The position numbers and the translations under genes are program-made. From Candidatus Omnitrophota bacterium (lineage in GTDB: Bacteria > Hinthialibacterota > Hinthialibacteria > Hinthialibacterales > JAKPRU01), in the NCBI GenBank assembly GCA_029557025.1, contig JAKPRU010000226.1:1-5519 (forward strand): 5,519 nucleotides of DNA, read 5' to 3'. Below, one piece after another: positions 1-4,870 of this stretch. How positions within the stretch are numbered: the first letter of the stretch is position 1; each line of letters opens with the position of its first letter. Under the pieces are notes generated by a model, which was not told the origin of the DNA, searched no databases, and saw only the letters and a list, made by a program, of their open reading frames with translations.

Positions 1-667
1 GCGTGTTTGTCGGCATTACGGTGAAAGTCGGTGTTACCACGGGCGTTCTTGTTGGGGTATATGTCCGGGTTGATGTTGGAGTCCGTGTGGGTGTATTGGC
101 GGGCGTGAATGTCCGGGTTGACGTCGGGGTCCGCGTCGGAGTGTCAGTCCGGGTTGCCGTGGGCGTTCTTGTCGGGGTCCGCGTCGGCGTTGGAGTCCGC
201 GTTGCCGTGTTCGTCGGCGTCGGAGTTGGATCGGAGACCGTTATAGGCTGCGAAGTCCGAATGTACCTGTTGTTGCTTTCGTCGGTCTCCGAGACAACAC
301 CATCGGCGTCGATCACGACCACCAGGTAATAAGTCCCGGCAGGGACCACGAAACTCACCGTTGTGGTCACCTTCTGGTTGCTCCGTCCCGGAATGCCGGA
401 AGAAACGTAGGAAGGAAAAACCTCTATATCATTACCGATTTGCGTGTCGGATGAAAGATAATGACGGTTCGTATGACCTCCAGCGGAGGTACCCTGCGCA
501 TTCCGAACCGTATAGTTGAAATCGAGAGTGGCTCCCTCGCTTGAAACACTCCTGGAAGAGGTAATAGAGGGATTGCTGTTCAATTGCAAATCCGGCTGAG
601 CCTCCACTGAGGAAACCCAAGTCCCAATCAGGACCAGAAAAAGAGCTCGTACGAGCCAACGGTACAT
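1..667 (-). CDS. Secreted CARDB-domain protein with Thr-Pro-rich linker (partial, 3' end outside window)
   Basis: Reading the - strand from the ATG at 667-665 gives 222 residues with no stop before the left edge, so the C-terminal part is missing. Residues 1-23 look like a Sec signal peptide: Arg at 3 and 7, a hydrophobic core (LFLVLIGTW), then V-E-A before Gln24. Residues about 24-143 match the CARDB fold, an Ig-like beta-sandwich of bacterial surface proteins; the marker is the end motif DADGVVSETDESNN (120-133). From 147 to the edge the chain is a low-complexity linker with Thr at almost every second position, alternating with Pro, Arg, Asn and Ala. Such linkers usually join an exported domain to further extracellular domains or an anchor, which would lie outside the window. 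The role is probably adhesion or extracellular binding; the ligand is unknown. The start rests on the signal peptide, because no clean Shine-Dalgarno sequence precedes it. Confidence 0.85.
   Translation of the reverse strand, partial: MYRWLVRALFLVLIGTWVSSVEAQPDLQLNSNPSITSSRSVSSEGATLDFNYTVRNAQGTSAGGHTNRHYLSSDTQIGNDIEVFPSYVSSGIPGRSNQKVTTTVSFVVPAGTYYLVVVIDADGVVSETDESNNRYIRTSQPITVSDPTPTPTNTATRTPTPTRTPTRTPTATRTDTPTRTPTSTRTFTPANTPTRTPTSTRTYTPTRTPVVTPTFTVMPTNT
2..229 (-). repeat. Degenerate Thr-x tandem repeat encoding the surface-protein linker
   Basis: About 76 codons (residues 147-222 of the CARDB protein) follow a two-residue period, Thr-x. Thr fills one register throughout except at three positions (Ala, Val and Met), while the other register is Pro, Arg, Asn, Ala, Ser, Asp, Phe, Tyr or Val. 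In DNA this is a degenerate 6-bp period with recurring blocks such as GTCGGGGTCCGCGTCGG on the + strand. The apparent + strand ORF of Val and Gly repeats over the same bases is the antisense shadow of this linker. Confidence 0.8.
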
Positions 668-828
668 GGAAATCGTTCCCAACTTCTTCGCCTCTGCGGC
701 GATGACCTTACATCCGGACTCGGTTACCAAAGATTCAGGAGATGTGAGCGAACAGCCAATTCCGAATAGGATAGCCCATCTTCCATTGCAAACGCAAGTC
801 AAAGAAAAAAATCTACACACAAACTCAA

Positions 829-862
829 TAATGATTTATCGCAGATATTTTCGCAATCATTA
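829..862. repeat. 8-bp perfect inverted repeat, AT-rich
   Basis: TAATGATT at 829-836 is the exact reverse complement of AATCATTA at 855-862, with an 18-nt loop. No T-run follows on either strand, so it does not look like an intrinsic terminator. It lies about 160-195 bp upstream of the CARDB start, next to the possible - strand -10 box at 872-867, which would fit a regulatory site for that gene. An AT-rich 8-bp repeat can also arise by chance in a region of this composition. Confidence 0.35.
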
Positions 863-1047
863 GGCCATTATACTCCCAGGGATTAAAATTCCCGCAGTAT
901 TCCCTTAAAACCGCATCTTTTCAGCCAAGATTACGCTTGGGGTGGGTCCGTTGAAACATTGTATTACAGATATCTTCGGTCCCAGTCTTGTCTGATTTGC
1001 TCAAACCGGTCCGTTTTTCTCATCTTGCGAGAGATTTTGGGGGAGTA

Positions 1048-1067
1048 CATTGTCTCACAATGAGACA
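1048..1067. promoter_or_regulatory. Two overlapping perfect palindromes, candidate operator
   Basis: CATTGT-CTC-ACAATG (1048-1062) is a perfect 6-bp inverted repeat around 3 nt. It overlaps TGTCTCA-CAA-TGAGACA (1051-1067), a perfect 7-bp inverted repeat around 3 nt. The two cannot form hairpins at the same time. The site lies about 90-105 bp upstream of a TATAAT box for the sugar transferase gene. Most of it recurs at that box, which favours a protein-binding site over a chance palindrome. No regulator family can be named from the motif. Confidence 0.45.
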
Positions 1068-1151
1068 TTTCTCTGAACGTCGATATACCTTGCCCACACC
1101 GTCGCGATGAAGAAACCGCTGATTGGCACTTTCAATTCTCTTTGTGCAGCG

Positions 1152-1157
1152 TATAAT
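1152..1157 (+). promoter_or_regulatory. Candidate -10 box of the sugar transferase gene
   Basis: TATAAT matches the sigma-70-type consensus exactly and lies 86 bp upstream of the ATG at 1244. The -35 side is poor: at 16-17 bp spacing the hexamers TTTCAA or CTTTCA match TTGACA at only three positions, while the better TTGGCA at 1123-1128 is too far away (23 bp). A weak -35 box would fit an activator-dependent promoter, and the repeated operator-like elements nearby are in keeping with that. Transcription would begin near 1164. Confidence 0.4.
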
Positions 1158-1178
1158 TGTCTTGTATTCTCACAATGA
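1156..1178. promoter_or_regulatory. Second copy of the operator-like element, overlapping the promoter
   Basis: The sequence reads ATTGTC, then 8 nt (TTGTATTC), then TCACAATGA. Removing those 8 nt leaves ATTGTCTCACAATGA, identical to 1049-1063. The arms ATTGT (1156-1160) and ACAAT (1172-1176) are still inverted repeats, now 11 nt apart. The element overlaps the TATAAT box and the expected transcription start, where a bound regulator could block or steer RNA polymerase. Confidence 0.4.
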
Positions 1179-1209
1179 AATGAAATGCTTTTTGTTTGTC
1201 TGCACGAAG

Positions 1210-1239
1210 AAGGAGTCTTGTTTGAGCGGAACTGGATAA
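1210..1239 (+). promoter_or_regulatory. Strong Shine-Dalgarno sequence with possible five-codon leader ORF before the sugar transferase
   Basis: AAGGAG at 1210-1215 is the best ribosome binding sequence in the region but lies 28 nt before the ATG at 1244, too far to serve it directly. At a normal 6-nt distance is a TTG (1222-1224) that opens TTG AGC GGA ACT GGA TAA, ending at 1239, four bases before the ATG. The sugar transferase ATG itself has only a weak GGA nearby. This could be a minimal leader cistron coupled to the downstream gene, or a coincidence. Confidence 0.3.
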
Positions 1240-1243
1240 CGAA

Positions 1244-2614
1244 ATGCCGCGCTTAGTAGACTCGGCTCTTTCGGCGCTTATCTTGCTTGTATGTGCCCCC
1301 CTGATCGCAGTGATCGCGCTTGCAATCCGCCTCGAAAGCCGAGGCCCTGTTTTCTATCGTCAGGAGCGGATCGGCAAGGACGGCAAACCATTCCTTTTAT
1401 TTAAATTCCGCAAGATGCCCAAGGACCTGCCGAAACAAGGTCCCATGTTGACCGGGCGTTTCGACCCTAGGCTGACCCATGTCGGCCGATTCCTGGAAAG
1501 AACCAAGCTGGACGAACTCCCCCAGCTCCTCAATATTCTTCGGGGCGACATGACTCTGGTCGGTCCACGACCCGAAGTGCGCAAGTTCATCCCCTATTAT
1601 CCCGAAAAATGGAAGACTGTCCTGTCGGTCAAGCCCGGCATTGTGGGGCTGAACCAGGTGTATCATCGAAACGAATCCGAACTGTTTCCCACGGATTGCT
1701 CGGATATCGAGGAGTATTACATCCGCCATATCCTGCCCGACAAGCTGGATATCGACATCCGGTATGTCGAGCGTCGTGGATTCTGGTTCGACCTGTGGAT
1801 TCTGCTGCGGGCGGCTTGGGTTACCGTCTTTGGAACAGTGACTTCGCGGTCCCTGGAATCCTACCGGATTTATTTTGCAATTCTCATTTTGGACACTTGT
1901 CTTGCGGTGGCCTCATACATCCTGGCGTACACCGTGCGTTTCAGCGCACAGATTCCTGTGCAGGATCGGGAGTTACTGTACCAGATGCTTGTTCCCGTGG
2001 CTTTGATTCGCGCGTTGGCTTTTGCGGTTTACGAGACACCTCGTCACGTTCCCGGATATTTCTCTGTGCATGAAGTCGGGGTTGTTCTGCGTTCCGTTGT
2101 GATTGGCTCCCTCGGTATCCTGGGCTATGCGTTTCTGGCGAACCTTCGCGCCCATTCTCGTGCAATTTTCTTCATCGATTCGGCATTCCTCGTGATCTTA
2201 TTGCTGGGATATCGGTGGGGTTGGGCATGGTGGAAACACCGAAGCGGTAATTCGGTGGGGAGTCCCAGAGTCGTAATTGCCGGTGTGAATCACGAAACCG
2301 TCAGGATTATCGAGACGCTCCAGCGAACGAGGGAGAAACTGGTCGAAATAATCGGGGTTGTGGACACGGATGCAACTCGCCGTGGACACCATATCGCCGG
2401 GGTCGAGATCATCGGACTGGCCGGGGAAATGGACCTGCTGTTGGGAGTCCATCACGTTGATGCTGTCCTGATGGTTCGAAGTGCCTTGTCGGATAAAATC
2501 GCCGAGCGGATCGAGCAAATCTGCGGTGACCATAATGTGAAAGTGTCCATCGTTCCGGAATTAATCAAGACCATCGAGGCCATCGTCCCCAAACCCACGG
2601 CCCACCGGCAATAG
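1244..2614 (+). CDS. Phosphoglycosyl transferase (bacterial sugar transferase) fused to CapD/FlaA1-like membrane and Rossmann domains
   Basis: The 456-residue product begins with a complete monotopic phosphoglycosyl transferase domain (about 1-200). It has a Pro-containing N-terminal re-entrant helix (Pro19), GPVFYRQERIG, KFRKM, the catalytic Asp90-Glu91 in LDELPQL, GDMTLVGPRPE (101-111) and KPGIVGLNQV (130-139). This family moves a sugar phosphate from a UDP-sugar to undecaprenyl phosphate at the inner membrane, the first step of exopolysaccharide, O-antigen or protein-glycan assembly. Four hydrophobic segments follow (about 208-233, 244-264, 278-299 and 307-330), then a Rossmann-like domain (341-445) resembling the first cytoplasmic domain of CapD/FlaA1. 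WbaP/WcaJ proteins carry these parts before the transferase, so the order is reversed here, and CapD's dehydratase domain is absent. The Rossmann glycine motif is degraded. The ATG is favoured because canonical family homology starts there; a stop lies seven codons upstream. Sugar specificity cannot be told. Confidence 0.88.
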   Translation: MPRLVDSALSALILLVCAPLIAVIALAIRLESRGPVFYRQERIGKDGKPFLLFKFRKMPKDLPKQGPMLTGRFDPRLTHVGRFLERTKLDELPQLLNILRGDMTLVGPRPEVRKFIPYYPEKWKTVLSVKPGIVGLNQVYHRNESELFPTDCSDIEEYYIRHILPDKLDIDIRYVERRGFWFDLWILLRAAWVTVFGTVTSRSLESYRIYFAILILDTCLAVASYILAYTVRFSAQIPVQDRELLYQMLVPVALIRALAFAVYETPRHVPGYFSVHEVGVVLRSVVIGSLGILGYAFLANLRAHSRAIFFIDSAFLVILLLGYRWGWAWWKHRSGNSVGSPRVVIAGVNHETVRIIETLQRTREKLVEIIGVVDTDATRRGHHIAGVEIIGLAGEMDLLLGVHHVDAVLMVRSALSDKIAERIEQICGDHNVKVSIVPELIKTIEAIVPKPTAHRQ

Positions 2615-2730
2615 ACCTGTGACTCCCTATTGACCCTATCTGTCCCATTCGTATCATTCTCTTCTGACTGCTTTTGGGTACAACCTTCTCACTGTTCCCG
2701 GATCTCCCCTCCCAACACCGTCCCTTTTAC
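2615..2730 (+). terminator. C-rich, G-poor stretch after the sugar transferase, possible Rho-dependent termination region
   Basis: Immediately after the TAG stop, 116 nt contain 44 C and only 14 G on the + strand, with few self-complementary stretches. Unstructured C-rich, G-poor RNA is what Rho loads on. No GC-rich hairpin with a T-run is present here, so Rho-dependent ending of the sugar transferase transcript is a reasonable inference. Composition alone cannot prove it. Confidence 0.3.
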
Positions 2731-2771
2731 GTATCACCGCATCGACACGTGACCGGCAAGAATAATTCCCT

Positions 2772-2792
2772 GTATTATACTATGTATATACA
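2772..2792. promoter_or_regulatory. Candidate glutamate dehydrogenase promoter with two adjacent palindromes
   Basis: TATACT at 2776-2781 resembles a -10 box, 47 bp before the GTG start; the best-spaced -35 candidate, CCGGCA at 2753-2758, is weak (three matches). Two perfect palindromes overlie this position: GTAT-T-ATAC (2772-2780) and TGTATATACA (2783-2792), 2 bp apart. A dimeric repressor bound here would cover the -10 box and start point. AT-rich sequence forms such palindromes fairly easily, so the operator reading is tentative. Confidence 0.4.
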
Positions 2793-2814
2793 ATAGACAC
2801 AAAAATCTTTGACT

Positions 2815-2819
2815 GGAGG
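2815..2819 (+). promoter_or_regulatory. Shine-Dalgarno sequence fixing the GTG start of glutamate dehydrogenase
   Basis: GGAGG ends 9 nt before GTG at 2829. No ATG in this frame lies near it, and the protein from this GTG has the usual N-terminus for the family, so the non-ATG start is well supported. Confidence 0.75.
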
Positions 2820-2828
2820 TTCGCAACC

Positions 2829-4241
2829 GTGGGAAATATCGAATTTTTCCAACAGGTTAATCAGAATTTCGACAGGGCGGCGAGGCATGTCAAGTATCCT
2901 GAAGGGCTTCTGAAACAGATCAAAGCCTGCAATGCGATCTACCGTATGGCGTTTCCGCTCAAACGCGACGATGGAAGCATTGAAGTGATTTTCGCATGGC
3001 GGGCCGAGCATAGCCAGCACAAACTCCCCACCAAGGGCGGTGTCCGATTTGCCGACAATGTCAACGAGGATGAGATAAAGGCCCTGGCCGCATTGATGAC
3101 TTACAAATGTGCCGTGGTAAATGTCCCCTTCGGGGGCGCGAAAGGCGGCATTCAAATCGACAGGAACAAGTATTCCGAGAGTGAACTTGAACGAATTACG
3201 CGCCGGTACACCTATGAGCTGGACAAGAAAAATTTTCTGGGACCCGGCATAGATGTGCCCGCGCCGGACTATGGAACAAGCGCGCGCGAAATGGCCTGGA
3301 TGGCGGATACTTATATCCAACTCCATCCCGGCCAATTGGATGCCCCGGCGTGTGTTACCGGCAAACCGATTTCTCTCGGCGGTGTGCGGGGACGGAAAGA
3401 GGCGACCGGACACGGCGTTTTCTTCGGCATCCGCGAGGCCTGTCGAATCGCCGAGGACCTGCGTCCTATGGGGCTGTCACCCGGATTGGAAGGGAAGCGT
3501 ATCGTAATCCAGGGACTCGGAAATGTGGGCTATTATGCGGCCCGGTTCCTGGAGCAGGGCGGAGCGAAAATCATCGCCATTGCGGAACACGACGGCGCGA
3601 TTGCCTGCGAGAAAGGATTCGATATCGAAAAGGTCAAGCAATATTTCCTCGACCACGGAACCGTTCTGAATTTTCCCGGTGCTGCGAATATCCCGGACAC
3701 GGCGGACGCCCTGGAACTCGAATGCGATATCCTTGTTCCCGCCGCTCTGGAGAATCAGATCGCTCTGTTCAATGTGGACCGTATCCGGGCGAAGATCGTT
3801 GCCGAGGCCGCCAACGGGCCGACCACAGCCGATGCCGGCGAGGAACTCGAAAAGCGTGGCGTGCTGGTCATTCCGGACATTTACCTGAACGCGGGGGGTG
3901 TCACCGTCTCCTATTTCGAGTGGCTGAAAAATCTTTCGCATGTCCGGTTCGGTCGTCTCAGCAAGCGGTTCGAGGAGAACACAAATACAACCATCCTGCG
4001 GGAAGTGGAACGCATGACCGGCAAGCAAATCCCCGCAGAGACGCTGGTCCGACTGGTCCATGGCGCGGATGAGGAAGACCTGGTCAACTCCGGGCTCGAG
4101 GAAACCATGATCTCCTCGTACCACGAAATCCGCGAAATTAAGAAGAAACATGACGGTCGAATCGACTTGCGCACGGCGGCATTCATTGCGGCCATCGACA
4201 AAATCGCCCGCTGCTACCTGGACTTGGGTATTTTCCCTTGA
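2829..4241 (+). CDS. gdhA: Glutamate dehydrogenase (Glu/Leu/Phe/Val dehydrogenase family)
   Basis: The 470-residue product is full length for a hexameric cytoplasmic glutamate dehydrogenase, which reversibly converts L-glutamate to 2-oxoglutarate and ammonium with NAD(P). The substrate domain shows the expected residues: Lys69 in PTKGGVRF, Lys93 in [13 protein letters not shown], catalytic Lys105 in GGAKGG, and Asp147 in VPAPDYGT. The nucleotide domain has GLGNVG (229-234) and, at the end of the next strand, Glu253 in AEHDG, which resembles mammalian dual-specificity enzymes; cofactor choice is not settled by this. [12 protein letters not shown] (354-365) is the conserved C-terminal signature. 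[18 protein letters not shown] (366-383) and [16 protein letters not shown] (412-427) also resemble animal mitochondrial enzymes, with a shorter segment where their antenna sits. It appears monocistronic, with long gaps on both sides. Family assignment is secure, but the symbol is generic and no ortholog-level claim is made. Confidence 0.95.
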   Translation: MGNIEFFQQVNQNFDRAARHVKYPEGLLKQIKACNAIYRMAFPLKRDDGSIEVIFAWRAEHSQHKLPTKGGVRFADNVNEDEIKALAALMTYKCAVVNVPFGGAKGGIQIDRNKYSESELERITRRYTYELDKKNFLGPGIDVPAPDYGTSAREMAWMADTYIQLHPGQLDAPACVTGKPISLGGVRGRKEATGHGVFFGIREACRIAEDLRPMGLSPGLEGKRIVIQGLGNVGYYAARFLEQGGAKIIAIAEHDGAIACEKGFDIEKVKQYFLDHGTVLNFPGAANIPDTADALELECDILVPAALENQIALFNVDRIRAKIVAEAANGPTTADAGEELEKRGVLVIPDIYLNAGGVTVSYFEWLKNLSHVRFGRLSKRFEENTNTTILREVERMTGKQIPAETLVRLVHGADEEDLVNSGLEETMISSYHEIREIKKKHDGRIDLRTAAFIAAIDKIARCYLDLGIFP

Positions 4242-4283
4242 AATTGGCATTGCGGATTTCCAATTGCGGATTGCGGATTGGGA
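4242..4283. repeat. Heptamer tandem repeat, consensus ATTGCGG
   Basis: Starting directly after the glutamate dehydrogenase stop codon, the DNA can be cut into 7-bp units: AATTGGC, ATTGCGG, ATTTCCA, ATTGCGG, ATTGCGG, ATTGGGA. The 10-mer ATTGCGGATT occurs at 4249, 4263 and 4270, spaced 14 and 7 bp. On the - strand it would read as the S-A-I-R-N-P-Q type of phrase often seen in spurious ORFs from intergenic repeats. That likeness is from memory, while the period is visible in the sequence. Confidence 0.65.
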
Positions 4284-4363
4284 AGAGATGCCCTCTCCCT
4301 CTGTCAGCGACGTGATTCCGACGTGGGGGTCGGTCTGTGATTCGCTCAGGACAAGATCGTTCT

Positions 4364-4400
4364 TTTCTCTCTCCCGCCGGGAGACGGTTGGGGTGAGGGT
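4364..4400. repeat. Palindromic dispersed-repeat-like element
   Basis: TCTCCC (4370-4375), GCC, GGGAGA (4379-4384) forms a perfect 6-bp stem with a 3-nt loop, followed by GGTTGGGGTGAGGG (4386-4399). This composition, a CTCTCCC/GGGAGA hairpin plus a GTTGGGGTGAGGG tail, resembles a repeat family scattered through many bacterial genomes. The hairpin has no T-run after it on either strand, so it is a poor candidate for an intrinsic terminator of the dehydrogenase. Confidence 0.45.
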
Positions 4401-4469
4401 AATTCCGGGCTGACCAATTCCAAGTCGCACCAACTTCGGGTGGCATCAATCCCGTGTGGCACCGGCATC

Positions 4470-4499
4470 TTGTTTGAGGTTTTTCCGCGATGGTAATAT
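4470..4499 (+). promoter_or_regulatory. Weak candidate promoter of the zinc-finger gene
   Basis: TTGTTT (4470-4475) and TAATAT (4494-4499) are spaced 18 bp. They match the sigma-70 consensus at three and four of six positions. Transcription would begin near 4506, giving a short leader before GTG at 4530. It is the best pair in this gap but not strong. Confidence 0.25.
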
Positions 4500-4529
4500 G
4501 AAAAATCAATTCTGTTGCAGGACATCAGC

Positions 4530-4745
4530 GTGAAAGAATGCATTCATTGCCGGGGAATCATGCGCAGATCCACAACCCCTTTCTCCGTGGATCGCAAGGG
4601 ATATCATCTCCATTGGGAAGCCGTTCCTGCATGGGTTTGCGAGCAATGCGGTGAATCGTGTTTTGAATCGCGGGAAGTGGATCTGATTCAACACGCGTTA
4701 ATGGCTCTGGATCGCGAGAGCGATGCACTGTTGTCCGCGATTTGA
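4530..4745 (+). CDS. YgiT-type (MqsA N-terminal-like) zinc-finger protein, possible orphan antitoxin
   Basis: The 71-residue product starts MKECIHCRG and has two CxxC pairs, Cys4/Cys7 and Cys37/Cys40, around a core DRKGYHLHWEAVPAWVCEQC (21-40) and a helix-prone tail starting ESREVDLIQ. This is the pattern of YgiT-type zinc-finger proteins, related to the zinc-binding half of the antitoxin MqsA. The four cysteines should bind one zinc ion. It lacks the DNA-binding helix-turn-helix domain of full-length MqsA. Such proteins often lie directly after a DUF4258-type toxin gene, but none is seen upstream here and the next gene downstream is unrelated. GTG at 4530 is preferred over the in-frame TTG at 4515, because AGGA at 4519-4522 is correctly spaced for it and family members begin just before the first CxxC. 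The antitoxin role is inferred from the family. Confidence 0.8.
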   Translation: MKECIHCRGIMRRSTTPFSVDRKGYHLHWEAVPAWVCEQCGESCFESREVDLIQHALMALDRESDALLSAI

Positions 4746-4782
4746 GCGAAGATCCAAAGGACCATCCGACGCTCTCTTCTAT

Positions 4783-4811
4783 CCCATCCCCCGGTTCGGT
4801 TGCGGGATGGG
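4783..4811 (+). terminator. GC-rich 8-bp hairpin after the zinc-finger gene
   Basis: CCCATCCC (4783-4790) pairs perfectly with GGGATGGG (4804-4811) around a 13-nt loop, 37 bp past the stop codon of the zinc-finger gene and about 44 nt before the ribosome binding site of the next gene. The stem is strong but is followed by CGCAATTATG and not by a T-run. It is therefore at best an imperfect terminator, and could instead be a 5' leader or mRNA-protecting structure of the downstream gene. Confidence 0.4.
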
Positions 4812-4854
4812 CGCAATTATGTGAAGATGAGCCATCCGATTCAACAGGTATCCC

Positions 4855-4861
4855 AAGGAGG
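4855..4861 (+). promoter_or_regulatory. Strong Shine-Dalgarno sequence of the DUF6807 gene
   Basis: AAGGAGG ends 9 nt before ATG 4871 and is the most complete ribosome binding site in the window. It fixes that start, which also gives a proper signal peptide. Confidence 0.8.
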
Positions 4862-4870
4862 AAATCCCCT

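Larger units (their letters stand above)
668..1243. other. Divergent intergenic region, 576 bp
   Basis: This gap separates the - strand CARDB gene from the + strand sugar transferase gene, so it must carry promoters for both. It is more AT-rich than the genes. I see no convincing protein gene: a 65-codon + strand frame starting at 666 has no ribosome binding site, begins opposite the CARDB start codon and resembles no family I know. Structured elements inside it are listed separately: an inverted repeat at 829-862, overlapping palindromes at 1048-1067, a related element at 1156-1178, a TATAAT box and a strong Shine-Dalgarno sequence at 1210. A TATAAT on the - strand at 872-867 could be the -10 box for the CARDB gene, but no recognisable -35 box accompanies it. 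Confidence 0.6.
4242..4529. other. Intergenic gap with several dispersed-repeat-like elements
   Basis: The 288 bp between glutamate dehydrogenase and the zinc-finger gene contain no believable reading frame. They hold a heptamer repeat (4242-4283), a pyrimidine tract, a short direct repeat (GACGTG at 4309 and 4320), a GC-rich palindrome with a purine-rich tail (4364-4400) and two related segments ending in GGCATC (about 4440-4470). These resemble short dispersed intergenic repeats common in large genomes of uncultivated bacteria. A toxin gene would be expected here beside a YgiT-type protein, but I find none and no clear remnant. Confidence 0.55.

Noticed and set aside
3..329. A + strand ORF rich in Val-Gly repeats
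   Set aside because: It is the antisense of the Thr-x linker of the - strand gene, which has a signal peptide and a CARDB domain. The Val-Gly pattern follows from reverse-complementing Thr and Pro/Arg codons.
666..863. A 65-codon + strand ORF
   Set aside because: It has no ribosome binding site, no family resemblance, no signal or hydrophobic pattern, and starts opposite the CARDB start codon.
1123..1139. TTGGCAC followed by a -12-like element, resembling a sigma-54 promoter
   Set aside because: The nearly invariant GC at -12 is TC here, so the match fails at the most important position. It remains a weak alternative to the sigma-70-type box just downstream.
2615..2828. A continuation of the CapD-like domain after the TAG stop, as a frameshifted dehydratase
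   Set aside because: No frame in this gap encodes CapD dehydratase motifs. The sequence is C-rich non-coding DNA, so the gene appears to end naturally at 2614.
3350..4072. A 240-codon + strand ORF in another frame of glutamate dehydrogenase
   Set aside because: Its translation is Arg- and Gly-rich with no domain pattern, typical of an out-of-frame shadow.
4242..4283. CRISPR-like array
   Set aside because: The repeat unit is only 7 bp and lies in direct tandem with no spacers, unlike CRISPR repeats of about 23-50 bp with unique spacers.
3477..4433. A 318-codon - strand ORF opposite glutamate dehydrogenase
   Set aside because: It is antisense to a secure, fully conserved gene, and runs on through the repeat region; such antisense frames are common opposite genes with GC-rich third positions.
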